DNA from: Aliiroseovarius sp. F47248L
Lineage (GTDB): Bacteria > Pseudomonadota > Alphaproteobacteria > Rhodobacterales > Rhodobacteraceae
NCBI RefSeq assembly: GCF_023016085.1
Contig: NZ_JALKBF010000001.1
Span: 372,001-436,000 of the forward strand
Direction of reading: 5' to 3'
DNA length: 64,000 nucleotides
Of this stretch, positions 1 through 8,699 are shown piece after piece; position 1 is the stretch's first letter; each line of letters opens with the position of its first letter. The notes under the pieces were generated by a model. The model had not been told where the DNA came from. It saw only the letters and a list, made by a program, of their open reading frames with translations, and ran no database searches. A program made the position numbers and the translations under genes.

Positions 1-123
1 TAGCTGACGTTCGAACTAAATGCAGCATAGGTCGAAGAGGGCTCAAATCTGCCATTCGCCGCGGCTTCCTGCAAGGAACCCAAGGCAATCCTGAGCGGCC
101 ATTTATTTCGTTTCTGCAATAGT

Positions 124-175
124 AATTCTCTGCCCGTTGCCGCGGAGATTACTCAGCGGCAACGGGCAGAGAATT
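124..175. repeat. Perfect 20-bp inverted repeat with 12-nt loop
   Basis: The arms AATTCTCTGCCCGTTGCCGC (124-143) and its exact complement (156-175) are separated by 12 nt. The repeat starts 8 bases past the stop of the DUF5681 gene, so on the minus strand it could act as its terminator. There is no U-tract, only ACTATTGC after the stem, and a perfect 20-bp stem is longer than usual. A recombination or attachment-type site is an alternative. I see no gene in bases 1-182. Confidence 0.6.
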
Positions 176-182
176 GAGTTCC

Positions 183-902
183 TCACGCATAGCCGATTGC
201 GTCGAGCACCTGATTGATCATGCCCAGTATCTTTTGCGCATGTGCCTTGTCGTCGAGCAGGAGTTTCCGGATGCCTTCGTCCTCTTCGGTTTCCAAATCG
301 TTGTCGATCTCGACAAGCTCTTGCGCCCACATGTCTCGTTTGTCCTGCCATTTTTCAAGCTCGACCACATCCTCTTTCATCATTGGCCCCTGTATCCGGG
401 CTTCGCCTGTTTTGAAGTTAATTCGGACCTGATCAGGGTGGGGCAGGGGGGCAGGCAAATGTGTGATGCCCAAGGCTTCTCTGCGTTGTAATTCCTCATT
501 CCACTCGACCTTGTAGGCAATCGCTGTCTGAACCCACTCATCCGACATTTGCTTGTTTTCGCGTTCCGTTGACCCCAAGAGTTCCGCGAACAAACGCTGA
601 GACCGGTGTTGACCCTTGACCGCATTGACAGCCAGAGCGCGCATCACAGCCTGCGCCATTGGTACGGTCACATTACGGTCGCCGTCGCGCACCGTGATAT
701 CGCGGTAGGCTTCGTCTAGAATAATGCCTTTGAGACGTTCTTCATTGAGTTTCGGTTGCTTGTTTTTCGACCCACGTGGCCGCCCCTTGGGATTGCCGGA
801 TTGTCCCGGCTTAAACCGTGTGTCGGTCGGAGGTTTGCCATATCCGACCTCATAGTCTGAGGCATGATTATTTGAGGGAAGAGGGTTTTTACCTGTCGTC
901 AT
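183..902 (-). CDS. DUF5681 domain protein (phage-associated)
   Basis: A protein of 239 residues. The N-terminal part (about residues 18-45) carries the signature of DUF5681: YEVGYGKPP, then FKPGQSGNPKGRPRG and a Lys/Asn-rich stretch. The rest is mainly charged helix. Proteins of this family usually sit beside phage terminase or methyltransferase genes; their biochemical function is not established. I chose the ATG at 902 because it overlaps the stop of the upstream methyltransferase gene as ATGA, a typical coupled start. A longer in-frame start at 983 would lie inside that gene. A perfect 20-bp inverted repeat follows its stop. No terminase, capsid or integrase gene is visible, so this looks like an isolated remnant. 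Confidence 0.75.
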   Translation of the reverse strand: MTTGKNPLPSNNHASDYEVGYGKPPTDTRFKPGQSGNPKGRPRGSKNKQPKLNEERLKGIILDEAYRDITVRDGDRNVTVPMAQAVMRALAVNAVKGQHRSQRLFAELLGSTERENKQMSDEWVQTAIAYKVEWNEELQRREALGITHLPAPLPHPDQVRINFKTGEARIQGPMMKEDVVELEKWQDKRDMWAQELVEIDNDLETEEDEGIRKLLLDDKAHAQKILGMINQVLDAIGYA

Positions 903-2200
903 TCGGCTGCCTCCTGAACCTGAACAGTGCGGGGCCATCCGCAAACAAGTTGTTCGGCCTCGTCCTTTGCGAAGATCTCCCACCGCGCTAGAATTCGATC
1001 ACAATAGATTTGATCCAACTCGCAAAGATAAGCCTTCCGGCCGGTCTTTTCTGCCGCAATGAGCGTTGAACCGGAACCGCCAAATATATCCAGAACGATA
1101 TCCCCACGGCCCGATACATCCCGGATTGCATCTGCAATCATCTGCACAGGTTTTACTGTCGGATGCAGGGCCAACTCTTCCATGCGATTGCCATGACGAC
1201 TGTTGACGCCGCGATATTCCCAGACATTGGTGCGGTATCGCCCATGTTGACCAAGTTCAAAATTGTTTATGTGCGCCGAAGTGCCTTTCTTGAACACGAA
1301 GATTAACTCATGTCGCGAGCGGTAGAACGTCCCCATGCCGCCATTGTCCTTGGCCCAGACAATCAAATTCTTCAATTCGTCATAGACTTTTTGCCCAGCA
1401 GCTAGGATTTCTGTCATGTGCCGCCAATCCATACAGACAAAGTGAATCGAGCCGTCTGCGCTATGATCTGCAAGATTGTGGAAGGCTGTCTCCAGAAACG
1501 CAGTAAACTCCTCCTGGCACATCTCGCCAGACGCCATGGCGAACTCGCGGTGCTGGATGCAGCCAGAGTTTCCGACATGGCCATCAATAGGCACGTTGTA
1601 TGGCGGGTCACTAAATATCATTTGTGCCACCTCGCCCTCCATGAGCAAGGACACCACATCTGTGTCCAAGGTGTCACCGCAAATCAGTCGATGTCGGCCC
1701 AGTTGCCAAATATCGCCTGGCTGAACCCGACCAGGTACATCCATTGGTATGATGTCATCATCAGGATCTCCGGGTTCTTCTGGTGCAACAGTATCCAGTA
1801 TCCCATCGATTTCGGGGATGGAGAAACCAGTCAACGAGACATCGAACTCAAGGTCACTCGACATCAACGCGCCGAGTTCTGCGGCCAGGAGATCGTCATC
1901 CCAACCCGCATTAAGCGCGAGTTTGTTATCTGCCAGCACATAGGCCCGCTTTTCGTCATCGTTCATGTAATCCAGTCGCAGACATGGTACTTCGCGCATA
2001 CCCAGCAGCTTTGCGCCTGCCACACGGCCGTGACCCGCTAGGATCGTGCGATGCTCGTCAACTAATACTGGATTGGTAAATCCGAACGCCTCAATGCTGT
2101 CAGCAATCTGACGTACCTGCTTTTTTGAGTGGGTCCGCGCATTCCGGACCCATGGTTGGAGATCGCAGATCGCGATCTGTTCTATATTCTTCCGGGTCAT
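899..2200 (-). CDS. ParB-domain DNA methyltransferase (beta-class N6-adenine/N4-cytosine type)
   Basis: A protein of 433 residues with two parts. Residues 1-95 form a ParB/Srx-like domain (ILAGHGRV near 53-60), and residues about 160-430 form a SAM-dependent DNA methyltransferase. The catalytic motif SDPPYN is at about 197-202. The SAM-binding FGGSGST is near 373, so the motif order DPPY before FxGxG indicates the beta class. HPTVKPV lies between them. Such fusions are typical of prophages and act as orphan modification enzymes; no cognate endonuclease is adjacent. The ATG at 2200 has GGAGGTCAAA directly upstream. The stop overlaps the start of the DUF5681 gene (ATGA), so the two are translationally coupled. 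Confidence 0.88.
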   Translation of the reverse strand: MTRKNIEQIAICDLQPWVRNARTHSKKQVRQIADSIEAFGFTNPVLVDEHRTILAGHGRVAGAKLLGMREVPCLRLDYMNDDEKRAYVLADNKLALNAGWDDDLLAAELGALMSSDLEFDVSLTGFSIPEIDGILDTVAPEEPGDPDDDIIPMDVPGRVQPGDIWQLGRHRLICGDTLDTDVVSLLMEGEVAQMIFSDPPYNVPIDGHVGNSGCIQHREFAMASGEMCQEEFTAFLETAFHNLADHSADGSIHFVCMDWRHMTEILAAGQKVYDELKNLIVWAKDNGGMGTFYRSRHELIFVFKKGTSAHINNFELGQHGRYRTNVWEYRGVNSRHGNRMEELALHPTVKPVQMIADAIRDVSGRGDIVLDIFGGSGSTLIAAEKTGRKAYLCELDQIYCDRILARWEIFAKDEAEQLVCGWPRTVQVQEAAE

Positions 2201-3097
2201 TTTGACCTCCTGCTCAACGCTGCGCCACTCGGTCGACAAAACCGCCACCGAAACAAAAAAAGGACGCCCGTGCAAACACGGCCATCCTTTATGGGTTAAA
2301 CTACCCGACGCGGACATAACATGAACATTCAAGAATTACAAGCTTGCAGACGTTGAGTCGAATGCCATGCCAAGGCAGCGACCTGGTTGCTTCTAGCAGT
2401 GCAGGCAAACTTGCCGTCTGTATTCAGCTGTGAACTCCATCTGAACTTATCCCTGTTATTGAAAGGCCTTTCCCTGAAACGGAATGATATTTCCCTGTTT
2501 TTTCAAAACAGGGAACATGATGCTAACCCATTGTACCCACTCCTTAAATCAGTGCTGGAACGCCATAAATGAGCTCAAGCAATGCCAAATTAAGCCAGTT
2601 TCCCTGTTATTTCCCTGTAAACAGGGAACAACGGCGAGAGACTGGCGCGCTCAAGACTGTACGCACAGCCAGTCAATTCTTCAAAAACAGCCGATGCGAT
2701 TGTCTCTTGAGGTTGTGGCAGTTTTTCAGCGAGTTATGGTTTCGCCCACTCAACTCAGGCCGTCCACATCCCGCAAATAACCTCTAGTAAACCAAAAAGC
2801 CTGAGGTCGAGCTGTTCGCGACACGACTATCAGGCGTCAAAGTTCAGGGAGTCTCGATCAGAGTGTCTTGATCTTGCCAATAACCCGAGAGTGTGTGTCG
2901 CACCTACCAGTCAGGTGTCTAGCCCAAGGGCAGTTTGCGTCGAGGACTTTGCGGATGATGCCCGGGGCAAGGAACGACAGATCGACCAGTGTCCGTCGCA
3001 GGTTTCCGGATGCATATTCTGCCTATGCTGAGGGAGAGTTTGGGCTGTTTGCGGGCAAGACTGTCGCACGTTTAAGCCCCGCTCGGTAAAAAGCTGT
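2201..3097. other. Gene-free stretch with repeat remnants
   Basis: I see no convincing gene in these roughly 900 bases. All open frames are short and lack family resemblance or a ribosome site. The left part holds the TTCCCTGT repeat cluster. The region separates a phage-type remnant from the chromosomal GntR gene, so it may be the scar of an integrated element. Confidence 0.5.
2447..2628. repeat. Cluster of TTCCCTGT direct and inverted repeats
   Basis: TTCCCTGT or its complement ACAGGGAA recurs within 180 bases. There is an inverted pair at 2491-2515 (arms TTCCCTGTTTT/AAAACAGGGAA). A direct copy lies at 2600-2607, followed by an 18-bp near-palindrome at 2611-2628 (TTCCCTGT-AA-ACAGGGAA). Related units, ATCCCTGT and TTCCCTGA, occur near 2448 and 2470. 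The arrangement suggests protein-binding sites or a decayed mobile-element end. I recall similar TTCCCTGT-rich stretches from other alphaproteobacterial intergenic regions but cannot name the element. Confidence 0.55.
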
Positions 3098-3826
3098 TCA
3101 ATCCAATCCAGCCGAACCAAGAATGGTCGCTAAATCGTCCTGACTCTGCTGGCGCGCGCCCATATCTAGGCCGCTTTGAATGTGTTCGAGGTGAGATATC
3201 AGCCGTCGCTCAGCCTGTTCCGGATTTTGGGACTGGATCGCGGCCAGAATTTTTCTGTGTTCATCATCCGGGCAACTTGCGCCTTCTGATGATCCAAAAA
3301 GGCCAACAATCAGTGAGGTGCGCGTGACCAGCTCTCGCATCATACGGGAGATGAACTTGTTTCCGGTCGCTTGGGCGAGTTTGGTGTGAAATTCGCCAGA
3401 CAGTCGAATGATCTCGGTCCGCTCATTCTTTTGACGGGCAGCATCTTCTAGTGCGATGTGATCGGTGAGAAGGGCCAGATCAATGTCACCGGAACTATGG
3501 GCCAACTGCCGAACGAGCGGCGGTTCAATCAACATACGGGCGGCAAAAACGTCATTCGCTTCTGACTTGTCCGGACAAGCGACATAGGCGCCGCGATTCG
3601 AATGCAGATGGATGATTCCTTGGCTTGAGAGCAGCAAAAGCGCCCTTCTGACGCGCATGCGTCCGACGCCAAAGGCTTCGCATAAGCGCGCTTCGCTTAA
3701 CTTGGTATTGGGCGCCAAACGTTGCTCCATGACGGCCCTATAGATGCGCTCGACGATCAAAGATTCATCGGGTGCCGACAGGGATTTTGTTGTGTTTTCA
3801 CTGCATTTCTGAGGGTTTGAGGGCAC
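3098..3826 (-). CDS. GntR-family regulator, FCD (FadR-like) type
   Basis: A protein of 242 residues with an N-terminal winged helix-turn-helix (about 22-88, including LSEARLCEAFGVGRMRVRRAL) and a C-terminal all-helical FCD ligand domain (about 95-225, with EFHTKLAQATGN and a final HLEHIQ). FCD regulators usually repress catabolic or transport genes and are released by a small carboxylate. It is divergent from the Liv-type ABC importer and racemase operon, and three TTGT-type palindromic sites lie in the shared intergenic region. Repression of that operon and of itself is the natural inference. The ligand is unknown; a hydantoin or amino-acid derivative would fit the neighbour genes. Confidence 0.88.
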   Translation of the reverse strand: MPSNPQKCSENTTKSLSAPDESLIVERIYRAVMEQRLAPNTKLSEARLCEAFGVGRMRVRRALLLLSSQGIIHLHSNRGAYVACPDKSEANDVFAARMLIEPPLVRQLAHSSGDIDLALLTDHIALEDAARQKNERTEIIRLSGEFHTKLAQATGNKFISRMMRELVTRTSLIVGLFGSSEGASCPDDEHRKILAAIQSQNPEQAERRLISHLEHIQSGLDMGARQQSQDDLATILGSAGLD

Positions 3827-3914
3827 AAGATGACTTTCGATACGGATTGATCAGGCAGCATATAGTAAATGACATGGTTTAACCTGAAGCAAGTGTAAGC
3901 CTAACTGTCGAAAC

Positions 3915-3958
3915 TTGTCGACCAATTAACAAAATTTGTTGACAAGAATTGTTAACAA
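3915..3958. promoter_or_regulatory. Candidate GntR operator triplet
   Basis: Three related decamers lie between the divergent GntR and ABC genes: TTGTCGACCA (3915-3924), TTGTTGACAA (3936-3945) and the perfect palindrome TTGTTAACAA (3949-3958). The shared form TTGT-NN-ACAA resembles operators of FCD-type GntR regulators. Control of both directions is inferred. Confidence 0.55.
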
Positions 3959-4055
3959 TCGTGAAGTGACCTAGCGGCATGCATGGGATCTCCATCTAAC
4001 TGCTGGCCAAGAATGGCGCCCAAGGCGCCGAAATAGAATTCAACGGGAGTTAAGA

Positions 4056-5243
4056 ATGCAACGTAGAACACTTATGAAGGCAGCCCTGACCGCTGTGACC
4101 TTTACGGCGCTTCAGGCCACAGCGGCCTTCGCTGAAAACCCAGTGTTGAAGATCGGCTTTGTTGGCGTGACCAGCGGGCCTGCTGCTGCCTGGGGTATAT
4201 CAAACCAGCGCTCAATGGAAACACGCGCGGCCTGGATCAATGAGACCGGCGGTTACACCATTGGCGACACGACCTATGACATCGAAATCGTGTCTTTTGA
4301 TGATCAGAAAGACCCCAAGCGCGCAATTGCGGGTATGGAAAAGATGGCTCAGGAAGGCATCCACTATGTCGTTGGACCGAATGTCGACGACGGTGCAGCG
4401 GCCGTCCGTCCAGTGGCTGAATCCAACGGGATCATGTATTTCCCGTACGCTTTCCCCAAGTCGCTGTATCAAGCACCGGCGTCCAATGCCATTTTGGGTA
4501 TGGTTGCCAACTATCAGTCCGGTCCCGCCATTTACAAACACCTGATGGAAAACGAGGGCGTCAAGACCGTTGCCTTCATCGCTGCGAATGAATCCGACCC
4601 ACTCAGCCAGCGGGATGGCGGCGCGGAAGCGGCCAAAGCGCTTGGGCTTGAGGTGGTATCGGACAACGTGACCTATCAGGTCGACACCACGGATTTCACG
4701 CCGGTCCTGACGCCGGTGATGCGCACACAACCTGACCTTCTGGTGCTGTCCGGTGTCTCGCCTGCGAACGCGCCACAGCTGATCCGCTCGGCTCGCGAAC
4801 TGGGTTTCCAGGGTCTGATCTCGACAGAAACCGCGCAGGACGCAGGTGTTCTGGCTGAGGGTGCCGGGGATCTGGCAAACGGGTTCATCTCGGTTGGCGG
4901 CGCTTCGACACCCGAGTTGGCCTCGCCCATGATGAATGAATTTGTGGAGCGCTACACCACGATGTTCGGCGAATACAACGACGAGTCCAACACCAAAGTC
5001 TATGCCCTAGAGTACATTCTGGAGACGCTGAAAGCCAATCCAGCAGCGATCGATGATGTCGAGGCGTTCAAGACGACCATGGACAGCTTTGAGGCACCGA
5101 ACCCCTATATGAATGTTGATGCGAAGCTGCGCTATGTCGGCACAACATCCTTTGGCCAGAAGCGCCAGGTCGCGGTGCCTTTGGTGGTGAATGTCTATCA
5201 GAACGGTGCATTCGAGACGCTGTTCGTCGCCGAAGTCGACTAG
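4056..5243 (+). CDS. Periplasmic substrate-binding protein, Liv/amide type
   Basis: A 395-residue type I periplasmic binding protein of the branched-chain amino acid/amide family (Peripla_BP_6). A signal peptide covers residues 1 to about 26 with likely cleavage after AFA. The mature part begins with PVLKIGFVGVTSGPAA and shows the two-lobe pattern (YVVGPNVDDGAAAVRP, LVLSGVSPANAPQLIRSARELG). It is the first gene of a five-transport-gene operon and should deliver substrate to the permeases downstream. The coupled racemase suggests a hydantoin-like, amide or amino-acid substrate rather than leucine. The family includes urea, amide and aromatic-acid binders, so the ligand is open. Confidence 0.85.
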   Translation: MQRRTLMKAALTAVTFTALQATAAFAENPVLKIGFVGVTSGPAAAWGISNQRSMETRAAWINETGGYTIGDTTYDIEIVSFDDQKDPKRAIAGMEKMAQEGIHYVVGPNVDDGAAAVRPVAESNGIMYFPYAFPKSLYQAPASNAILGMVANYQSGPAIYKHLMENEGVKTVAFIAANESDPLSQRDGGAEAAKALGLEVVSDNVTYQVDTTDFTPVLTPVMRTQPDLLVLSGVSPANAPQLIRSARELGFQGLISTETAQDAGVLAEGAGDLANGFISVGGASTPELASPMMNEFVERYTTMFGEYNDESNTKVYALEYILETLKANPAAIDDVEAFKTTMDSFEAPNPYMNVDAKLRYVGTTSFGQKRQVAVPLVVNVYQNGAFETLFVAEVD

Positions 5244-5330
5244 GCTTTCCTCCCTGCTGTCGGGCTTGTCCGGCGCAGAAACTTCCCGGGCCACAATTGG
5301 CCCGGGACCCTTCACTGAAAGAAAGCCTCG

Positions 5331-6200
5331 ATGGAACAGATACTGGCTAATGGCGTCTACCTGGGGTCACAATACGCGATGATCGCGCTTGGACTGACCC
5401 TGATCTTTGCCCTGATGAACGTCCTCAATTTTGCCCATGGGCAGATGTATGTGATTGGTGGTTTTGTTACCTACACGTTCTATGGCCAGTGGGGCGTTCC
5501 CTTCGTCCTGGCCCTTGTCATGTCATGCGTGACATTGGCGATCCTCGGAGCATTGATAGAAAAATACCTGTTTGCACCGGTGATCAGAGGTTCTGCACGT
5601 GAAGAAAGCACGATGCTTCTGGCCGCCGGCATAGCCTTTTTGCTGGATGCTTTGATCCTGATCATCTTCGGGGAAAAGCAGCGCGGTGTTCCGAAAATCG
5701 TCGATGGCGTCTTCAACTACGATTTCCGACTGATCATGCCCTATGATCGAATACTCATCTGCTTTCTCGCCATCTTGTCAATCGTCGCCTTTATCGGCCT
5801 GATGCAATACACCAAGACCGGGCGTGCCCTGCGTGCGCTGGCTCAGGATCGGACGGCGGCTCAGTTGATGGGGGTGAATGTCGACCGCTACTCGATGATC
5901 GGCTTTGCGCTTGGGGCGATGCTGGCGGGCCTTGTGGGCGGCTTGCTTGTCACCATTACCGGCGTGAACCTCGGCATGGGTGGACCCACATCCATCAAGG
6001 CGTTCATGATGGTGATGATCGGCGGGGCCGGAGTGATTTCCGGTGCGATCTGGGGCGGGGTCATCCTAGGTTTCATGGAGGCCATAGGCCTCGCTGTCCT
6101 GTCGCAATATGGCGACATCACCTATCTGCTGATCTTCGTCTCGCTGATGATCTTTCTCGCCATCCGGCCGCAGGGCCTGATGGGCAAACCGTGGGGTTGA
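5331..6200 (+). CDS. Liv-type ABC permease (LivH family)
   Basis: A 289-residue inner-membrane permease with about eight hydrophobic segments, starting MEQILANGVYLGSQYAMIAL, which is typical of LivH proteins. The motif ALRALAQDRTAAQLMGVN (about 166-183) is the cytoplasmic coupling loop that contacts the ATPase. The end, IRPQGLMGKPWG, is the usual LivH C-terminus. The start follows GAAAGAAAG. It would form a heteromeric channel with the next gene product, 4 bases downstream. Confidence 0.9.
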   Translation: MEQILANGVYLGSQYAMIALGLTLIFALMNVLNFAHGQMYVIGGFVTYTFYGQWGVPFVLALVMSCVTLAILGALIEKYLFAPVIRGSAREESTMLLAAGIAFLLDALILIIFGEKQRGVPKIVDGVFNYDFRLIMPYDRILICFLAILSIVAFIGLMQYTKTGRALRALAQDRTAAQLMGVNVDRYSMIGFALGAMLAGLVGGLLVTITGVNLGMGGPTSIKAFMMVMIGGAGVISGAIWGGVILGFMEAIGLAVLSQYGDITYLLIFVSLMIFLAIRPQGLMGKPWG

Positions 6201-6204
6201 TGGC

Positions 6205-7185
6205 ATGGCGAATTTCTCTGCAAAACAGCTGATCGGTGTTGGAATCTTTCTGTTTGCCATCTTCATCGGCGTACCACTTGTCATCGGCGCAACCGGTCGC
6301 TGGGACTTCTACTTCACGCTGACATCGGTCGCTCTTTTGGCCATTGCGAGCGCGGGGGTTTGGCTGACCTTCTACATTGGCCGGATCAATATCGGACAAG
6401 GTGCGTTTGCGCTGATGGGGGCCTATGTTTCGGCCATTCTTGTGGTCAAGGCCGGATGGTCGTTCTGGATATCGCTGCCATTGGCAGGCCTGTTCGCTGC
6501 GGTCGTGGCTATACTGATTGGCCTGCCCATTCTGCGGCTGCGCGGCGTGTATTTCGCAATGATAACACTGGTGTTGACCCAAGTTGTCACATTAACGGCG
6601 CTTGCCCTTCCAATTACCAATGGGGCCAAGGGGATTTCGAACATACCGCTGCCTTCTGGCCTGTCACTTTTCGGCATTCCGGTGATCCCGGACTTCAGCA
6701 CAATGGAAAGCACCAAACTAGCCTTCTACTATACCGCCTGCATACTGATGATCGTGACTTATGCAGCGCTGTACCGGTTGGTAAATTCCCGCCTTGGACA
6801 TCTTTGCCGCTCAATGCAACAAAACGAAGAATTGGCCAGCTCGATCGGCGTCAACATCGCCTATATACGCATTGTGATCTTCGCGATCTCCAGCTTCTTT
6901 GGAGGCATCGGGGGTGCAATGTTCGGGTCCATCGCGCAGTCGGTCTATCCGTCCAGTTTTCAGGTCGCAGATTCGGTGAATTTCATGCTCAACTGTTTCC
7001 TTGGCGGCCTAGGCTATGTCTTTGGTCCGATGCTCGGCACTTTGGTGCTGTATTTTGGCTGGGACCTGCTTTTTGAGTTCGGGAAATATCAATTGCTGGT
7101 CTACTCGATCATTTTGATCGCAGTGATCCGCTTCCTGCCCAACGGATTGCTCAGCGTGCGGTTCAGCAAGGGGGGCAAGAAATGA
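6205..7185 (+). CDS. Liv-type ABC permease (LivM family)
   Basis: A 326-residue inner-membrane permease of the LivM family. Hydrophobic segments alternate with INIGQGAFALMGAY (about 55-69) and the coupling loop region LCRSMQQNEELASSIGVN (about 200-217). The end, IRFLPNGLLSVRFSKGGKK, is characteristic of LivM. Its stop overlaps the start of the first ATPase gene as ATGA, so the two should be translated together. It pairs with the LivH-type permease just upstream. Confidence 0.9.
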   Translation: MANFSAKQLIGVGIFLFAIFIGVPLVIGATGRWDFYFTLTSVALLAIASAGVWLTFYIGRINIGQGAFALMGAYVSAILVVKAGWSFWISLPLAGLFAAVVAILIGLPILRLRGVYFAMITLVLTQVVTLTALALPITNGAKGISNIPLPSGLSLFGIPVIPDFSTMESTKLAFYYTACILMIVTYAALYRLVNSRLGHLCRSMQQNEELASSIGVNIAYIRIVIFAISSFFGGIGGAMFGSIAQSVYPSSFQVADSVNFMLNCFLGGLGYVFGPMLGTLVLYFGWDLLFEFGKYQLLVYSIILIAVIRFLPNGLLSVRFSKGGKK

Positions 7186-7964
7186 GCCCCCTTCTCCAAG
7201 TCAAGAACGTTACCAAAAAATACGGCGGGCTTGTCGCAAACAACGACATCACATTTGACGTGGCCGAGAACGAGATCCTCTCTGTGATCGGACCGAACGG
7301 CGCGGGAAAATCGACCCTGTTTAAGATGATCTCCTCCTTTACGCCAACCACGTCAGGCGAAGTGCTCTACCGCGGCGAGCGCATCTCCAATCTGAAACCT
7401 CATATCGTTGCCCGCAAAGGCATCGTGCGGACTTTTCAGGAGACGACAATCTTCAAGAGCATGACCGTCCGTGAAAGCGTGGTTGTGGCGCAGCACCTGC
7501 GGGCCAAGGCGTCACTTGCCGGGTATTTTTGGGGTACGAAGACGGCACGCGAGGATGTGGCCGCTTTTGGTAAATACGCCGATGAATTGCTGGAATTTCT
7601 CGGCATGTCCGGGATCGCCAGTGAACTGGCCAGCAACCTGCCGCAGGGTAATCTGCGGGCGCTTGGGATCGCCATCGGCCTGGCCACCGACCCCAAGATC
7701 TTGTTGCTGGATGAGCCCTTTGCCGGCATGAACCATGATGAAACCATGAACATGGTCAATCTCGTCCGTTCCGTGCGCGATGAACGTGGCGTAACCGTCA
7801 TGCTGGTTGAGCACGATATGCCAGCGGTCATGAAGATTTCTGACAGGATTGTGGTCCTGAATTTTGGCGAGAAGATCGCCGAAGGCACACCCTCTGAAAT
7901 CCAGAATGACGAAAATGTCATCGAAGCCTATCTGGGTAGCGCAGATGACGAGATCGGGATGTAA
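7182..7964 (+). CDS. Liv-type ABC ATPase (LivG family)
   Basis: A 260-residue cytoplasmic ATPase. The Walker A motif GPNGAGKS is at about 38-45, the Q-loop region is FQETTIF, Walker B with its catalytic Glu is LLLDEPFAGM, and the switch His is in VEHDM. The signature loop reads LPQGNLRALGIA rather than LSGGQ, a degenerate form tolerated in LivG-type subunits. It powers the importer together with the LivF-type ATPase. Its start overlaps the permease stop. Confidence 0.9.
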   Translation: MSPLLQVKNVTKKYGGLVANNDITFDVAENEILSVIGPNGAGKSTLFKMISSFTPTTSGEVLYRGERISNLKPHIVARKGIVRTFQETTIFKSMTVRESVVVAQHLRAKASLAGYFWGTKTAREDVAAFGKYADELLEFLGMSGIASELASNLPQGNLRALGIAIGLATDPKILLLDEPFAGMNHDETMNMVNLVRSVRDERGVTVMLVEHDMPAVMKISDRIVVLNFGEKIAEGTPSEIQNDENVIEAYLGSADDEIGM

Positions 7965-7967
7965 ACC

Positions 7968-8699
7968 ATGACCGCCATGTTAGATTTCAAAGACGTCGAG
8001 CTTTATTATGACCATGTCTATGCGCTGAAAGGTGTGTCCCTGCATGTCAATCAAGGCGAAACCGTTGCGCTGATCGGAGCAAATGGTGCAGGGAAATCGT
8101 CGATCTTGCGCGCGATCACCGGGTTGGCAAAGCCGGTGAAAGGCGCCGTGACGTTTGAAGGCGAACGCGTTGACGGCACCGATCCTTCAAGCATCGTCAA
8201 GCGCGGCATCGCAATGGTGCCAGAGGGGCGGCGGGTATTTCCTTTCATGTCAGTCAAAGACAACCTGATGATGGGCGCATTCACCCGCTCGGACAAGGCT
8301 GCCATTCAAGACACGCTGGACAGCATCCTGGCCCGTTTTCCGAGACTGAAAGAACGCTATGGTCAGGCAGCTGGAACGCTGTCTGGTGGTGAGCAACAGA
8401 TGATGGTGATTGGTCGTGCATTGATGGCCAAGCCCAAACTGCTGTTGCTGGATGAGCCCAGCCTTGGGATCGCACCAAAACTTGTGCAAGACATCGCCCG
8501 CTCAATCGTTGCGATCAATCGGGACGAAGGGGTGTCGGTACTGCTGGTAGAACAAAACTCACGTATGGCGCTGAGTATTTCGCATCGTGCCTACGCAATG
8601 GCGACCGGGAAAGTCGTGATCGAAGGCATTTCCAAAGAACTTTTGCACGACGATCGCATCAAGGCTGCATATCTGGGTGGCGAGGTCGATCAAGAATGA
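7968..8699 (+). CDS. Liv-type ABC ATPase (LivF family)
   Basis: A 243-residue ATPase with Walker A GANGAGKS (about 36-43), the canonical signature LSGGEQQMM, Walker B LLLDEPSLG and the LivF hallmark GIAPKLV. PEGRRVFPFMSVKDNL is also typical of LivF. It begins 3 bases after the previous gene. Its stop overlaps the start of the racemase gene (ATGA), which ties the racemase to the transporter at the level of translation. Confidence 0.9.
   Translation: MTAMLDFKDVELYYDHVYALKGVSLHVNQGETVALIGANGAGKSSILRAITGLAKPVKGAVTFEGERVDGTDPSSIVKRGIAMVPEGRRVFPFMSVKDNLMMGAFTRSDKAAIQDTLDSILARFPRLKERYGQAAGTLSGGEQQMMVIGRALMAKPKLLLLDEPSLGIAPKLVQDIARSIVAINRDEGVSVLLVEQNSRMALSISHRAYAMATGKVVIEGISKELLHDDRIKAAYLGGEVDQE

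Noticed and set aside
899..2200. Complete restriction-modification system
   Set aside because: Only a ParB-fused methyltransferase is present. No endonuclease gene is adjacent on either side.
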